Shown: positions 16,771 to 28,567, counted from the first letter of the stretch. The stretch is DNA of 64,000 nucleotides from Prevotella sp. P5-108 (GCF_002251385.1 NZ_NPJJ01000002.1:18313-82312), one strand, 5' to 3'. The notes: generated from the letters alone by a model not told the origin. Program-made: numbers and translations.

Positions 16771-19770
16771 ATGCAAAACAAAGGAATCGTAATTTTTACG
16801 GCCGTCATGCTGACACTTGCCAGCATTTTCTACCTGTCATTCTCAGGAGCTACACGCTACTATGACGCACAGGCAGCAAAGCTCGACGACCCAATTGCCC
16901 AGCAAGATTACAAGGACTCTGTCAAGTACCTCGGCATCTACTCTTACCAGAAGTGCCTCGAGACTCAGATTGGCCTTGGTCTTGACTTGAAGGGAGGTAT
17001 GAACGTAATCCTCGAGATTTCAGTACCTGACGTGGTAGACAACCTGGCTGACCACAAGACAGACGCAGCCTACACCAAGTCAATGAAGGAAGCTCGGACA
17101 GAGGAAGAGACCAGTCAGTCAGACTTCATCACTCTCTTCATCAAGGCTTATCACAAGAACGCCCCCGGTCATCATCTGGCCGAGATCTTCGCTACACAGC
17201 AGCTCCAGGGCAAAGTAAGTCCGCAGAGCAGCGACTCAGAGGTAGAGAAGGTACTGCGCAGCGAGGTGCAGTTGGCTATCGACAACTCATTCAACGTAGT
17301 GCGCAACCGTATCGATAAGTTCGGCGTAGTACAGCCCAACATCCAGAAGCTGGAAGGTCAGGCTGGCCGCATCATGGTGGAAATGCCTGGTGTGAAGGAG
17401 CCCGAGCGTATGCGCAAGCTGTTGCAGGGTAGCGCCAACCTGGAGTTCTGGGAGACTTACAACTCTGACGAGATTGTGCCCTACCTCATCCAGATAGACC
17501 AGCACCTGGCCAACAATGGCGCCGATACCACCGCTGTGAAGGAAGAGAAGGCCGCTGCCGACAAGGCTGCTGCCAAGGCTGCTGCCGACAAACCCAAGTT
17601 CCAGCTCAAGGACAACGACGCCAAGAAGCCTGCCAAGCTCAACGACGAGGCACAGGTTGAGGCTCTCAAGAAGCAGCACCCCCTCACCGCCATGCTTCAG
17701 ACTACTGGCAACGGCCAGCTGAGCCTTGTTGGTTTCGCCAGCGTGCGCGATACCGCAGCCATCGACAAGATTATCTACTCTGCTGCAGCCAAGCAGATAC
17801 TTCCCTCAGACGTGAAACTGCTGTGGAGTGCTACTCCTACAGACATGTACGGCGAGCAGGTGAAGAACGTATTTGAGCTCCACGCCATCAAGGTGACATC
17901 TACCAGTGGTCGCGCTCCTCTCGAGGGTGACGTAGTAACCGACGCCAGCGACGAGTTCAACCACATGACCGGTGCTCCTGAGGTGAGCATGAAGATGAAC
18001 CCCGAAGGCGCACGCCGTTGGGCAGCGCTCACCAAGGCCAACGTAGGCAAGGCCATTGCCATCGTGCTTGACAACGCCGTCTATTCGGCTCCCCGCGTAA
18101 ACTCTGAAATCGACGGTGGCCAGTCTTCAATCTCAGGTAACTTCACCGTAGAGATGACCAAGGACTTGGCCAATACACTGAAGTCTGGTCGTATGCCCGC
18201 TCCCGCCCGCATCGTGCAGGAAGAGGTGGTAGGTCCTACACTGGGTGCCCAGTCTATCCAGCAGGGTATCATCTCATTCGTAATCGCCTTCGTGCTGCTG
18301 ATTGTCTACATGGTGATGATGTACAACCTCATCCCCGGTATGATTGCCAACTGCGCGCTGGTCATCAACGTATTCTTCACCCTCGGTATCCTTACCTCGT
18401 TCCAGGCTGCGCTCACCATGAGCGGTATCGCCGGTATGGTATTGTCACTGGGTACTGCCGTCGACGCCAACGTGCTCATCTATGAGCGTATCAAGGAAGA
18501 GCTGCGCGCCGGCAAGATGATGAAGGAAGCCATCAAGGCAGGTTACAGCAACGCCTTCAGCGCTATCTTCGACTCTAACTTGACTTCATTGATTACCGGT
18601 GTCATCCTGCTGGCCTTCGGTACAGGTCCTATCCAGGGCTTCGCCACCACATGGATTATCGGTATCTTCTGCTCGTTCTTCACCGCTGTCTTCCTGACAC
18701 GTCTGGTTTACGAGCGTCAGCTCAACCACGACAAGTGGACAAGCCTCAAGTTCTGGACTCCCATCTCCAAGAACCTCGTGCAGGGCACCAACTTCAAGTT
18801 CATGTCTATGTACAAGCTCACCTTCATCATCGCTGGTGCAGCAGTGGTAATCTTTGGTGCCAGCCTTGGTGTACGCGGTCTCGACAAGAGCATCGACTTC
18901 ACCGGTGGTCGCAACTACGTGGTACAGTTTGAGAAGTCTATCGAGCCCGAGCAGGTTCGCGAAATTCTCGACCAGGCCTTCCCTGGCTGCACCAACAGCG
19001 CCCTCTCTCTGGGTACCGACAACAAGACTATCCGTATCTCTACCAACTATAAGATAGAGTCTAACAGCCCCACCGTGGACGACGAGGCTGAGACCATGCT
19101 CTACAAGACTCTGAAGGCTAACGGTCTGGTAAGCCAGACTTCTGTCAAGGACTTCAAGAACCCCGACATCCGTCAGGGTGGTTCTATCATCAGTTCTTCT
19201 AAGGTAGGTCCTTCGGTAGCCAAGGATGTTACCAATGGCGCTTTCATCAGCGTGGGTATTGCCCTTGTCGCTATCTTCCTCTACATCCTGCTCCGCTTCC
19301 GCAACCTCGCCTTCTCTGTAGGTTCTACCGTTGCGCTGGCGTTCGACGCCCTCACCGTTATCGGCCTGTTCTCTGTGCTCAAGGGGATGCTGCCCTTCTC
19401 GCTCGAGGTCGACCAGACCTTCATCGGTGCTGTGCTTACGGTTATCGGTTACTCTATCAACGATAAGGTGGTAGTATTCGACCGTATCCGTGAGAACCTG
19501 AAGCTGCACCCCAAGCAGGACTATCAGATACTGTTCAACAACTCTATCAACCAGACTCTGGCCCGTACCATCAACACCTCTGTTTCTACACTGATTGTGT
19601 TGCTGTGTATCCTGTTCCTCGGCGGTAAGAGCATCCAGCCCTTCGCCTTCGCCATGACTCTGGGTGTTGTATTCGGAACTCTGTCGTCTATCTTCATCGC
19701 ATCACCTATCGCTTACCTCACACTGGGACGCAAGATTCGTGACCGCCGCATTGAAGCAGACCCTGAATAA
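16771..19770 (+). CDS. secDF: Protein translocase subunit SecDF (fused)
   Basis: A 999-residue fusion of SecD and SecF, as usual in Bacteroidetes. It uses the proton gradient to complete export through SecYEG. The N-terminal helix is followed by LGLDLKGGMNVILE (the SecD D-x-K-GG motif). Next come a large periplasmic domain with an alanine/lysine-rich insertion near residues 250-310, a conserved NFTVEMTKDLANTLKSGRMPAP segment, and six membrane helices. The SecF half starts near residue 670 (DFTGGRNYVVQFE) with VIGYSINDKVVVFDRIREN in its membrane part. ATG 16771 is chosen because the frame's first 22 residues do not resemble a SecD start. Confidence 0.97.
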   Translation: MQNKGIVIFTAVMLTLASIFYLSFSGATRYYDAQAAKLDDPIAQQDYKDSVKYLGIYSYQKCLETQIGLGLDLKGGMNVILEISVPDVVDNLADHKTDAAYTKSMKEARTEEETSQSDFITLFIKAYHKNAPGHHLAEIFATQQLQGKVSPQSSDSEVEKVLRSEVQLAIDNSFNVVRNRIDKFGVVQPNIQKLEGQAGRIMVEMPGVKEPERMRKLLQGSANLEFWETYNSDEIVPYLIQIDQHLANNGADTTAVKEEKAAADKAAAKAAADKPKFQLKDNDAKKPAKLNDEAQVEALKKQHPLTAMLQTTGNGQLSLVGFASVRDTAAIDKIIYSAAAKQILPSDVKLLWSATPTDMYGEQVKNVFELHAIKVTSTSGRAPLEGDVVTDASDEFNHMTGAPEVSMKMNPEGARRWAALTKANVGKAIAIVLDNAVYSAPRVNSEIDGGQSSISGNFTVEMTKDLANTLKSGRMPAPARIVQEEVVGPTLGAQSIQQGIISFVIAFVLLIVYMVMMYNLIPGMIANCALVINVFFTLGILTSFQAALTMSGIAGMVLSLGTAVDANVLIYERIKEELRAGKMMKEAIKAGYSNAFSAIFDSNLTSLITGVILLAFGTGPIQGFATTWIIGIFCSFFTAVFLTRLVYERQLNHDKWTSLKFWTPISKNLVQGTNFKFMSMYKLTFIIAGAAVVIFGASLGVRGLDKSIDFTGGRNYVVQFEKSIEPEQVREILDQAFPGCTNSALSLGTDNKTIRISTNYKIESNSPTVDDEAETMLYKTLKANGLVSQTSVKDFKNPDIRQGGSIISSSKVGPSVAKDVTNGAFISVGIALVAIFLYILLRFRNLAFSVGSTVALAFDALTVIGLFSVLKGMLPFSLEVDQTFIGAVLTVIGYSINDKVVVFDRIRENLKLHPKQDYQILFNNSINQTLARTINTSVSTLIVLLCILFLGGKSIQPFAFAMTLGVVFGTLSSIFIASPIAYLTLGRKIRDRRIEADPE

Positions 19771-19795
19771 AGCATAATCACCAATCTCTATACGA

Positions 19796-19830
19796 GCCGC
19801 AACACTTGCCAACAGGTGTTGCGGCTTTTT
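19796..19830 (+). terminator. secDF: secDF terminator
   Basis: GCCGCAACAC / GTGTTGCGGC stem followed by TTTTT. The rest of 19831-20122 is GC-rich and contains no gene that I can support. Confidence 0.88.
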
Positions 19831-20122
19831 CTTTGTCCGCCGCCAAGCCCCGCCCGCCTCCCGCAGGTCGCAGACAGGGCTTAGCCACCTCCCTCCATCC
19901 CATCGCGCACGCACGCGTATATATATAAAGGTGGAGTAGGGGACTTTTGCCGATGCCTTTAGCCCCCTCCCATGTCCTTGGCGGCGCTCTGCGCTGCCTC
20001 CGTGTGCAGTCACATCGGTGGTGCGACAGCCCCTGTGGGTCCAAAAGTATGGCGAAAGATTATTTTTGCGGCAAAAACGCATTTTTTAGACCATTCATAG
20101 CCATTACATCGTTTTTTTTGAC

Positions 20123-20130
20123 TAATTTTG
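20123..20130 (+). promoter_or_regulatory. Promoter -7 box of the serine protease gene
   Basis: TAATTTTG, about 97 bases before the start at 20227. No clear -33 box. Confidence 0.5.
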
Positions 20131-20226
20131 AATAGGTTTAGCCGTTTCCTATGGATATCATTACCTCCACGGCGACAGCGACGGTCAAGCCATAAAGCCC
20201 AAATACGACAACAACCATACGACAAT

Positions 20227-21309
20227 ATGAAATACTACCACTATCTGATTGCGTTGATAGGCATGATGTGCCTCGTCACGGGATGCAAGAAGACGCCCCA
20301 GCAAATCTTCAGCGAGCAGAAGTCGGGCGTAGTGCTCATCTGCAATAAGTTCTACTACGAGATTACGCTCAACGACACCCATTTCTATTTCTCCGGCCTC
20401 GACGAGGATGGCGATTTCAGCAACCTCACCGCCGACCTCAGCGAGATAAGGCAGAACGCCGGCGTGCTCAACGGCACCGGGTTCTTCATCGACAACAAGG
20501 GCAGCATCCTGACCAACCGCCACGTGGTGGCGCCCGAGGTCGACAAGGCCACCGTGCGCAAGAACATGAACGCCATCATCATGGGCTATGCCCAGTATAT
20601 CGAGGTGCTGCAAGACTCGATGAACCAGCGTTACCAGGCGCTCCAGGCCTACGCCCAGGACCAGGTCTACACCGACTACGACGGCAACAGCTACACCAGC
20701 ATGAGCCAGGAAGAGTATTTTACCATCAACTCCGAGCTCGAGAGCCTCAAGGAGCAGTATCGGCAGGCCCAGGAAATCAAGCAGCAGCTCCAGGAGAACA
20801 TCCTGAACTACAACTTCGATGTCAAGCTCCACTCCCAGTTCGGCATTGCCTATGACGGCAGCAGCGTGGCTTCGTGGGACGACTTCATGAAGACGCCCTG
20901 CACCCTGAAGCGCGTCTCCCAAGACGCCAACTCCGACCTCGCTCTGCTCCAGCTCGACCGCGGCGTCACCCCCGATGGCAAGTACATCTTCACCATCGAC
21001 GAGACCAACATCAAGGTGGGCGACAAGCTCGAAATCAACCAACCCCTCTACATGATAGGTTACAACCATGGCGTGACCCTTGCCCAGACCACCAGCGGCA
21101 TCAGTGCCCAGTTTACCAGCGGCACCGTCACCCAGCAGCCCGATGGCAACCGCGTGATGTACAGCATCCCCGCCATGCATGGCTCCAGCGGCTCGCCCGT
21201 TGTCGATGACCACGGCCGCGTGGTAGCCGTCAATTTCGCCGGCACCAATGGCAGCGACAACTTCAACTTCGGCATCCCCGTGCTGCGCGTGGCCACATTC
21301 CTGAAATAA
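20227..21309 (+). CDS. Trypsin-like serine protease lipoprotein
   Basis: A 360-residue protein with a lipoprotein signal (MMCLVTGC, lipidated Cys near residue 19). The trypsin-fold triad is visible: His in LTNRHVV, Asp in DANSDLALLQL and Ser in HGSSGSPVV. An insertion of about 100 residues, rich in Glu, Gln and Leu and probably coiled coil (residues about 110-200), separates His from Asp. There is no PDZ domain, unlike DegP/HtrA. Likely location: periplasmic face of a membrane, in envelope protein quality control or processing. ATG 20227 gives the lipobox; the frame's earlier opening at 20128 would place 33 extra residues before it. ettA follows after 32 bases. Confidence 0.88.
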   Translation: MKYYHYLIALIGMMCLVTGCKKTPQQIFSEQKSGVVLICNKFYYEITLNDTHFYFSGLDEDGDFSNLTADLSEIRQNAGVLNGTGFFIDNKGSILTNRHVVAPEVDKATVRKNMNAIIMGYAQYIEVLQDSMNQRYQALQAYAQDQVYTDYDGNSYTSMSQEEYFTINSELESLKEQYRQAQEIKQQLQENILNYNFDVKLHSQFGIAYDGSSVASWDDFMKTPCTLKRVSQDANSDLALLQLDRGVTPDGKYIFTIDETNIKVGDKLEINQPLYMIGYNHGVTLAQTTSGISAQFTSGTVTQQPDGNRVMYSIPAMHGSSGSPVVDDHGRVVAVNFAGTNGSDNFNFGIPVLRVATFLK

Positions 21310-21341
21310 CAATAACCCAATACAAGTTTTTTAATACAACT

Positions 21342-23039
<1,698 letters not shown>

Positions 23040-23122
23040 TCCTCCCTCCTTGCGCCGTCGCGCCCCCTACGGCGAGAGCCGCGCCATCCCCGTCGCCCCT
23101 CGCCGTATAGTCCACCATAGAT

Positions 23123-23190
23123 TACGCCCTGAATGGGAAGAGAGCAGTCTCTGTCACTGCCTTTCCCCATTCAGGGCGTAGCTTTTGTTT
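23123..23190 (+). terminator. ettA: ettA terminator, built on a dispersed palindrome
   Basis: 15-bp stem TACGCCCTGAATGGG (23123-23137) with 23166-23180, then GCTTTTGTTT. The same TACGCCCTGAA stem is used at 36745-36810. Confidence 0.7.
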
Positions 23191-23355
23191 GTTTGCCAGT
23201 GCTGTTTGTGGTCTATCCAGAAGAGCAGAATGGCAGCGCCTCCTTATAGTCCGCTGTTTGTAAATCGTCCGCCATCGGCGGGCGATTTATCATTCTGCAC
23301 AGTTGCTCTTTTCGGCCTACTGACCAGCTGCTGTTTATGGCTGCGGGCCACAAGA

Positions 23356-23398
23356 GCCGCCCTGCGGCATCGGGCATTGCGACCGATGCCGCAGGCGG
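23356..23398. repeat. Long hairpin at the 3' end of the glycohydrolase gene
   Basis: GCCGCC-CTGCGGCATCGG pairs with CCGATGCCGCAGGCGGC with one bulge, just past the stop of the leftward gene. No T-run; possible mRNA 3' stabiliser. The 23191-23355 stretch holds another small hairpin (about 23261-23290) but no gene. Confidence 0.55.
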
Positions 23399-23399
23399 C

Positions 23400-24899
23400 C
23401 TATTTCTTCTTGTAGACCACGATGCCGTAGACGCGGCTTTTCACGTTGTCTTGCGGGTTTACGCGGCGCAGCGTGATGGTGTGGTCGCCGTCCTCGAGGT
23501 CAAAGTTGCAGTAGATTTCGTTGGCACGACTGTGCTTCGAGGCAGGCATCTTGACGGTCTTCACCACCTTGCCGTCGAGCGTCACTTCGACCAGACCCAC
23601 ATAGTCCTGGTCGTCGGCAGTGAGTTCGCCACGCACCACCACGCCGTTGCCGTTGAAGCGTATGGCGCCCACACGGTCGATGGGCTTGTTGCCCAGTCCG
23701 CGCTTGCCCACGGCCTGCATGCCCTCAAACGATTGCTCCAGACGCACGGGTTTCACCCCTTGGGTCTTTATCTTCACCGTCTTGGCGGTTGTTTTGCCCC
23801 CGTTGAGGGCTATCACCTTTAGCGCATGGCGGGTCGAGAGTTCGGTGGCGCGGCGCAGCGAGATGTCGGTATACTCGAACGGACGGTCTTCGACGAGGTC
23901 TATGCAGCGTTTCCAGTTGTCGGGGATATTGCTGTAGCCCAGCATGGTACCCAGGATGCCGCCGGCGGTCGATGGGTTGCAGTCAGAGTCCTGTCCGCAA
24001 CGGGTAGATATGTCGATAGTGCGCCCGAAGTCGCCCTTGCCGTAGAGCAGACCCATGATGACGTATGCGCTGTTTACGGTGGCGTCTATGCTGGCCTTAC
24101 CCCTGAAGTTGTCGGGGCAAGCCTTGTGGCGGCCATACGTGTTTTCTATCTCGCGCCATGTGTCGCGCCAGTCGGCGTTGGTCCTGCAGAGTTTTATCAC
24201 GTCGCTCATGAACTTGTGGTAGTACGACTGCTCGGGGATGGCCTTGAGCGCCTCGGTCACGATGTAGTCTACATCGTTGGAGATGAATGCCAGCGAGAAC
24301 ATCGTTGCCACATACACGCCGCCATACCATCCGTCGCCGTAGCTCATGATGTGCCCTATGCTGTCGGTGTAGTAGGCGGCAGCCTGGGGCATGCCCGGCG
24401 CCATCAGTCCGGCATAGTCGGCCTCGATCTGGAAGTCTATGTCATCGGCATGGGGATTGTTCTTCCAGTAGCCCGTAGCCGGAGGCTCCATACCCTGCAG
24501 GATATTGTAGCGTGCGCCCTGGTTGGCAGCCCAGAGGGGATAGCCCGCATGGGCGAAGGCATGGGCAAACGCCGAGGTGGGCGCGTTGAGCCCCAGCCGT
24601 TCATAGACCTCCACAAAGGTCAGGTCCATGTAGATGTCGTCATACAGTCCGGGGAACGTGTCGAAGTAGTGGCGCACCAGGGTGTCGTTCCAGGCTATGG
24701 CCACCGAGTCGGGAATCATGCGGCCGGGATATTTGAACTCAGTGGGTCCGCCATAGGCTACGCCGATGGTCTTGCCAGCCCATCCGCCCCTGATTTTGTC
24801 TGTCAGGGCCGAGCGGCTCAGCGTCACGGTCTTGGCTCCTGCCCCCACGGCCACAGCCGTCATTAGGGCGATGAGCGCTATTCTCATTTTGTTTGTCAT
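23400..24899 (-). CDS. Exported ADP-ribosylglycohydrolase family protein (paralogue 1)
   Basis: 499 residues with a signal peptide (residues 1-22, ending GAGAKT). The DraG/ARH fold occupies residues about 25-360: DKIRGGWAGKTIGVAYGG at the start, PGLYDDIYMDLTF, NNPHADDIDFQIEADY and GQDSDCNPSTAGGILG, which hold the acidic metal ligands of the two-Mg site. A C-terminal domain of about 130 residues (FDLEDGDHTITLRRVNP) looks like a beta-sandwich. Relatives remove ADP-ribose from proteins or split ribose-containing nucleotides. Export implies an extracellular or periplasmic substrate. Last gene of the ribokinase operon and a close paralogue of the next gene. ATG 24899 begins the signal peptide. Confidence 0.87.
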   Translation of the reverse strand: MTNKMRIALIALMTAVAVGAGAKTVTLSRSALTDKIRGGWAGKTIGVAYGGPTEFKYPGRMIPDSVAIAWNDTLVRHYFDTFPGLYDDIYMDLTFVEVYERLGLNAPTSAFAHAFAHAGYPLWAANQGARYNILQGMEPPATGYWKNNPHADDIDFQIEADYAGLMAPGMPQAAAYYTDSIGHIMSYGDGWYGGVYVATMFSLAFISNDVDYIVTEALKAIPEQSYYHKFMSDVIKLCRTNADWRDTWREIENTYGRHKACPDNFRGKASIDATVNSAYVIMGLLYGKGDFGRTIDISTRCGQDSDCNPSTAGGILGTMLGYSNIPDNWKRCIDLVEDRPFEYTDISLRRATELSTRHALKVIALNGGKTTAKTVKIKTQGVKPVRLEQSFEGMQAVGKRGLGNKPIDRVGAIRFNGNGVVVRGELTADDQDYVGLVEVTLDGKVVKTVKMPASKHSRANEIYCNFDLEDGDHTITLRRVNPQDNVKSRVYGIVVYKKK

Positions 24900-25006
24900 A
24901 ATTGGTGTTATTAAGGATGTCGTCTGAAATGAAAAGACGGAATGTAACGCCCCTCTCATCAGGATAGAGCATCACACCCCGTCTTTGGGAAATATTAAGA
25001 TAAAAA

Positions 25007-26509
25007 CTACTTAGCCTTCTTCTTGAAAGTGAGATAGCTGTATACATTGCTCTCCACGTTGTCTTCGGGGTTGAGACGCTTCATGGTGAGCACGTGGTCG
25101 CCGTCCTCAAGGTCAAAGTTCCAGTAGAGGTCGTTAGAGCGTGCGTGGTTGTTGCCAGGCAGCTTGACGATAGGCATCTTCTTGCCGTCGATGGTTATCT
25201 CCACCTCGCCCACGTAGTTGGGGTCCTTGGTGCGCAGATGACCGCGGATGACGATGCCACAGCCGTTGAACTTGATGGCGCCTACCTTGTCGATGCCCTT
25301 GTTGCCGAGTCCTATCTTGCGTACAAACTCCATGCCCTCAAACGACTGCTCCAAGCGTACGGTCTTGATGGGCTGTGCCTTGATCTTCACAGCTTTGGCT
25401 GTCACCTTGCCGCCGTTCTTGGCTATCACCTGGAGCGCGTGCTTCATGCCCAGCTCATACACCTTGTTCAGTGAGATGTCGGTGTAGATGAAGGGGATGT
25501 CCTCTACAGACTTGAGCGAGTTTTTCCAGTAGTCGGGGATGTTGCTGTAGCCCAGCATGGTACCCAGGATGCCGCCTGCGGTCGAGGGGTTGCAGTCTGA
25601 GTCCTGTCCGCAGCGTGTCGATACCTCCATAGTCTTGGTATAGTCGCCGCCGCCATAGAGCAGACCCATGATGACATAGGCGCAGTTGATCTTGGCGTCG
25701 ATGTTGAAGGCGGCCTTGACACCGTCGGGGCAGAGGTCGGTGGTTCCCCACTTCTTCTGCATCTCGTGCCAGAGGGTCTTCCAGTCCTTGCCAGCCTTGA
25801 AACCGGCGATGACGTCGGCCTGGCACTGGTAGAAGGTAGACTGCTCGGGGATAGACTTGAGGGCTTCGGTCACGATGTAGTTGACATCGTTGGAGAGAAA
25901 CGCCAGCGAGTACATGGTAGCTACATAGACACCGCCGTACCAGCCGTCACCATAGCACATCATGTGGCCGATGGCGTCGCTGTAGTGTGCGGCTGCCTGG
26001 GGCATACCGGGAGCCATCAGACCGGCATAGTCGGCCTCAATCTGGAAGTCGATGTCGTCGGCATGAGGATTGTTCTTCCAGTGGCCCGAGGCGGGAGACT
26101 CCATACCCTGCAGGATATTGTAGCGGGCACTCTGGTTGGCGTGCCACAAGGGGTATTTGGCATTGGCGAAGGCGTGGGCAAACTCGCTGATGGGAGCGTC
26201 CAGCCCTTTCTTCTCAAATACCTCTACGAAGGTGAGGTCCATGTAGATGTCGTCATACAGACCGGGGAACGTGTCGTAGTAGTGTTTCACCCGGGTGTCG
26301 TCCCATACTATCTTGGTCTCGTCGGGGATTATCTTTCCGTTGTACTTGAACTCTGTCGGACCACCAAAGGCGCAGCCTATGGTCTGTCCTGCCCAGCCAC
26401 CCTTGATTTTGTCCTGCAGGGTGGCACGGCTCATGGTTACGGTCTTTGCCGAGGCTGCGACAGCGAGAAGCGACGCAAATGCGAGGGTGCAGACTTTCAT
26501 TGTTTTCAT
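25007..26509 (-). CDS. Exported ADP-ribosylglycohydrolase family protein (paralogue 2)
   Basis: 500 residues, signal peptide ending near ASAKT. It has the same architecture and long identical stretches as its neighbour at 23400-24899 (for example NNPHADDIDFQIEADY and GQDSDCNPSTAGGILGTMLG). Both keep all acidic motifs, so both should be active. The two differ most around residues 230-270. Together with ribokinase and a sugar permease this suggests release of ribose from ADP-ribose-like or nucleoside-like compounds outside the cytoplasm, followed by uptake and phosphorylation. The known rus locus of Bacteroides thetaiotaomicron contains a gene of this family next to ribokinases and a ribose transporter. 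Confidence 0.87.
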   Translation of the reverse strand: MKTMKVCTLAFASLLAVAASAKTVTMSRATLQDKIKGGWAGQTIGCAFGGPTEFKYNGKIIPDETKIVWDDTRVKHYYDTFPGLYDDIYMDLTFVEVFEKKGLDAPISEFAHAFANAKYPLWHANQSARYNILQGMESPASGHWKNNPHADDIDFQIEADYAGLMAPGMPQAAAHYSDAIGHMMCYGDGWYGGVYVATMYSLAFLSNDVNYIVTEALKSIPEQSTFYQCQADVIAGFKAGKDWKTLWHEMQKKWGTTDLCPDGVKAAFNIDAKINCAYVIMGLLYGGGDYTKTMEVSTRCGQDSDCNPSTAGGILGTMLGYSNIPDYWKNSLKSVEDIPFIYTDISLNKVYELGMKHALQVIAKNGGKVTAKAVKIKAQPIKTVRLEQSFEGMEFVRKIGLGNKGIDKVGAIKFNGCGIVIRGHLRTKDPNYVGEVEITIDGKKMPIVKLPGNNHARSNDLYWNFDLEDGDHVLTMKRLNPEDNVESNVYSYLTFKKKAK

Positions 26510-26533
26510 GCGTTATATATTAATGTGTTTAGT

Positions 26534-27565
26534 TTATGACTTGGCTACGGCGATCATGCCCAGACCCACGATGAAGAGCACGAACATGAGAGAGAGCAGG
26601 ATGTTGACGATGCTCTTGCTGCCCTTGAACTCCTTCCAGATAAATACGCCCCAGAGAGCGGCAATCATAGGAGCGCCCTGGCCGAGAGCGTAAGAGATAG
26701 AGGCACCTATCTTGCCACTGGCGATATAGCTGAGCACAGTACCCAGGCCCCAAACGCAACCGCCGAGCACACCTACCATGTGGGTCGACAGCTTGCCCTT
26801 GAAGTAGGTGTCATAACCTACAGGCTCGCCCTCGAAAGGCTTCTTCATCACGATGGTGTTGAAGAGGAAGTTGCTCACAAAGATACCCACTGCGAAGAGG
26901 AAGAAGGCGGTATAGGGAGTAGCCAGACCCTCGGCGGGGTTCTCAAAGTTGGTCACGTCCATAGCGCGGGCCACGAGTGCATAGAAGGTAGACATCAGCA
27001 CACCGGCGATGATGGCGAGCACCACACCCTTCTTGGCTGTCGAAGCCGCATTGCCAGTCTCCTTGGATGCTTCGCCGTTGCCCTTCTTGGCAGCAGCTAC
27101 GCCGTTGAGTATCAGGGCTACCATAACGAGAGCCACACCCGAGAAGATGAGCACGGGGTCGCCCTGGTCACCACCTACGAAGAGGTAGTTGTTGACTACA
27201 CCCAGCACCAGAGCCAGACCGCAACCCACGGGGAAGGCGATAGACAGGCCGGCAAGCGAGGTAGAAGCCGAGAGAAGGATATTGGACAGGTTGAAGATGA
27301 TACCACCGGCAACGGCAGAGAGCACGCTGGCCGAAGATACCTGCTTCAGGTCGTCGACAAAGCTGCGGCCACCCTCACCAAAGCTACCCAGAGTGAAGCC
27401 GATAAGGAGAGAGAAGAGCAGAATACCGATGACATAGTCCCAGTAGAAGAGTTCGTAACGCCAGGTCTTGCCGGCAAGTTTCTGGGTGTTACCCCACGAG
27501 CCCCAACAGAGCATCGTAACGACGCAGAGCACCAGGGCTACTGCATAACTGCTTACTATAAACAT
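26534..27565 (-). CDS. Ten-helix sugar permease (GRP/RhaT-like, ribose transporter candidate)
   Basis: 343 residues, almost wholly hydrophobic, about ten transmembrane helices in two five-helix halves, as in the drug/metabolite transporter superfamily. The start (CWGSWGNTQKLAGKTWRYELFYWDY) is typical of the glucose/ribose porter and ureide-permease-like group in Bacteroidetes. A charged loop near residues 165-185 separates the halves. It lies between ribokinase and the two glycohydrolases on the same strand (45 and 25 bases away), so ribose is the likely substrate. The family is fairly sure; the substrate is inferred from context. Confidence 0.82.
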   Translation of the reverse strand: MFIVSSYAVALVLCVVTMLCWGSWGNTQKLAGKTWRYELFYWDYVIGILLFSLLIGFTLGSFGEGGRSFVDDLKQVSSASVLSAVAGGIIFNLSNILLSASTSLAGLSIAFPVGCGLALVLGVVNNYLFVGGDQGDPVLIFSGVALVMVALILNGVAAAKKGNGEASKETGNAASTAKKGVVLAIIAGVLMSTFYALVARAMDVTNFENPAEGLATPYTAFFLFAVGIFVSNFLFNTIVMKKPFEGEPVGYDTYFKGKLSTHMVGVLGGCVWGLGTVLSYIASGKIGASISYALGQGAPMIAALWGVFIWKEFKGSKSIVNILLSLMFVLFIVGLGMIAVAKS

Positions 27566-27609
27566 ATTTGTATAAGATTTAGATTGTTAATAATTGCGCG
27601 ATTGACTGA

Positions 27610-28527
27610 TTAGAGTTCCACTTCGTCGAGATGAGGCATAGACATCTGGGCGCCACGACGGGTCACAGAGATGGATGCGGCCTTGTTGCCGAAGAGGATG
27701 GCATCGGGCAGCGACTTACCCTGCGACAGAGCCACACAGAGCGCACCACAGAAGGTGTCGCCGGCAGCGGTGGTGTCGACAGCCTTCACCTTGAAGGCAG
27801 GCACACGGATGAGCTCGCCGTCGAGACGGGCACACACGCCCTTGCTGCCCACGGTGATGATGACGTCCTTGACGCCCAGCTTCTGTATCTCGTCCATAGC
27901 GGCGGGGATGTCATCTTCGCCCTTGACCTCGATGCCCGCGATGTAAGAGGCTTCGGTCTCGTTGGGGATGAGCAGGTCCACATTCTTCAGCAGAGCCTCG
28001 GGCAGCGGTTCCTTGGGAGCCGGAGCCGGATTGAGCACCACATAGGCTCCCGCCTTCTTGCCCAGCGCGGCAACCTCGACGAGCGCCTCGACAGGGGTCT
28101 CCAGCTGCATCAGCACGATGCTGGCATCGGCAAACAGCGCCTCGGCCTCGCGCACATCAGCAGCGGTCAGACAGGCATTGGCGCCCGAGTCGAGCACAAT
28201 GTTGTTTTCACCTGAGTCGATGGTGGTGATGATGGCCACTCCCGAGGGTGCCTCGGCAGTCACCTTGAGTGCCGATACGTCGATGCCCTCGCCTCGCAGC
28301 ATGTCGATGGTGGAGTTGCCAAACTGGTCGTCGCCCACCTTACCTATAAATGCGGTGTCTCCACCCAAGCGGGCTGCGGCTACAGCCTGGTTGGCACCTT
28401 TACCGCCATGATTGGTCATAAATCCATGGCCAAACATAGTCTCGCCAGGTAGTGGGAAGTGGTCGGCTGAAATCACTAAGTCCGTGTTGGCACTGCCCAC
28501 GACGAGAATTTTTTTGTTTTCTTTCAT
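27610..28527 (-). CDS. rbsK: Ribokinase
   Basis: A 305-residue PfkB-family sugar kinase that makes ribose 5-phosphate from ribose and ATP. Family motifs: VGSANTDLV at the start, NHGGKGANQAVAAARLGG (PfkB signature 1), GSGAN-like DSGANA, ITVGSKG, and the anion-hole/catalytic segment VDTTAAGDTFCGAL (signature 2, catalytic Asp of AAGD). It leads the operon ribokinase, permease, glycohydrolase, glycohydrolase. The promoter and a perfect palindrome lie between it and the divergent LacI regulator. Start MKENKK at 28527; ATG 28533 (MIMKEN) is an alternative. Confidence 0.94.
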   Translation of the reverse strand: MKENKKILVVGSANTDLVISADHFPLPGETMFGHGFMTNHGGKGANQAVAAARLGGDTAFIGKVGDDQFGNSTIDMLRGEGIDVSALKVTAEAPSGVAIITTIDSGENNIVLDSGANACLTAADVREAEALFADASIVLMQLETPVEALVEVAALGKKAGAYVVLNPAPAPKEPLPEALLKNVDLLIPNETEASYIAGIEVKGEDDIPAAMDEIQKLGVKDVIITVGSKGVCARLDGELIRVPAFKVKAVDTTAAGDTFCGALCVALSQGKSLPDAILFGNKAASISVTRRGAQMSMPHLDEVEL

Positions 28528-28548
28528 TATCATGGTAAACCTGGTTAT

Positions 28549-28560
28549 AATTTGCAAATT
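28549..28560. promoter_or_regulatory. Candidate operator: AATTTGCAAATT
   Basis: Perfect 12-bp palindrome placed at the expected transcript start of the ribokinase operon, just downstream of its -7 box and within the intergenic region shared with the LacI gene. Position and symmetry suit a LacI-family site. Inference only. Confidence 0.5.
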
Positions 28561-28567
28561 GACAGTG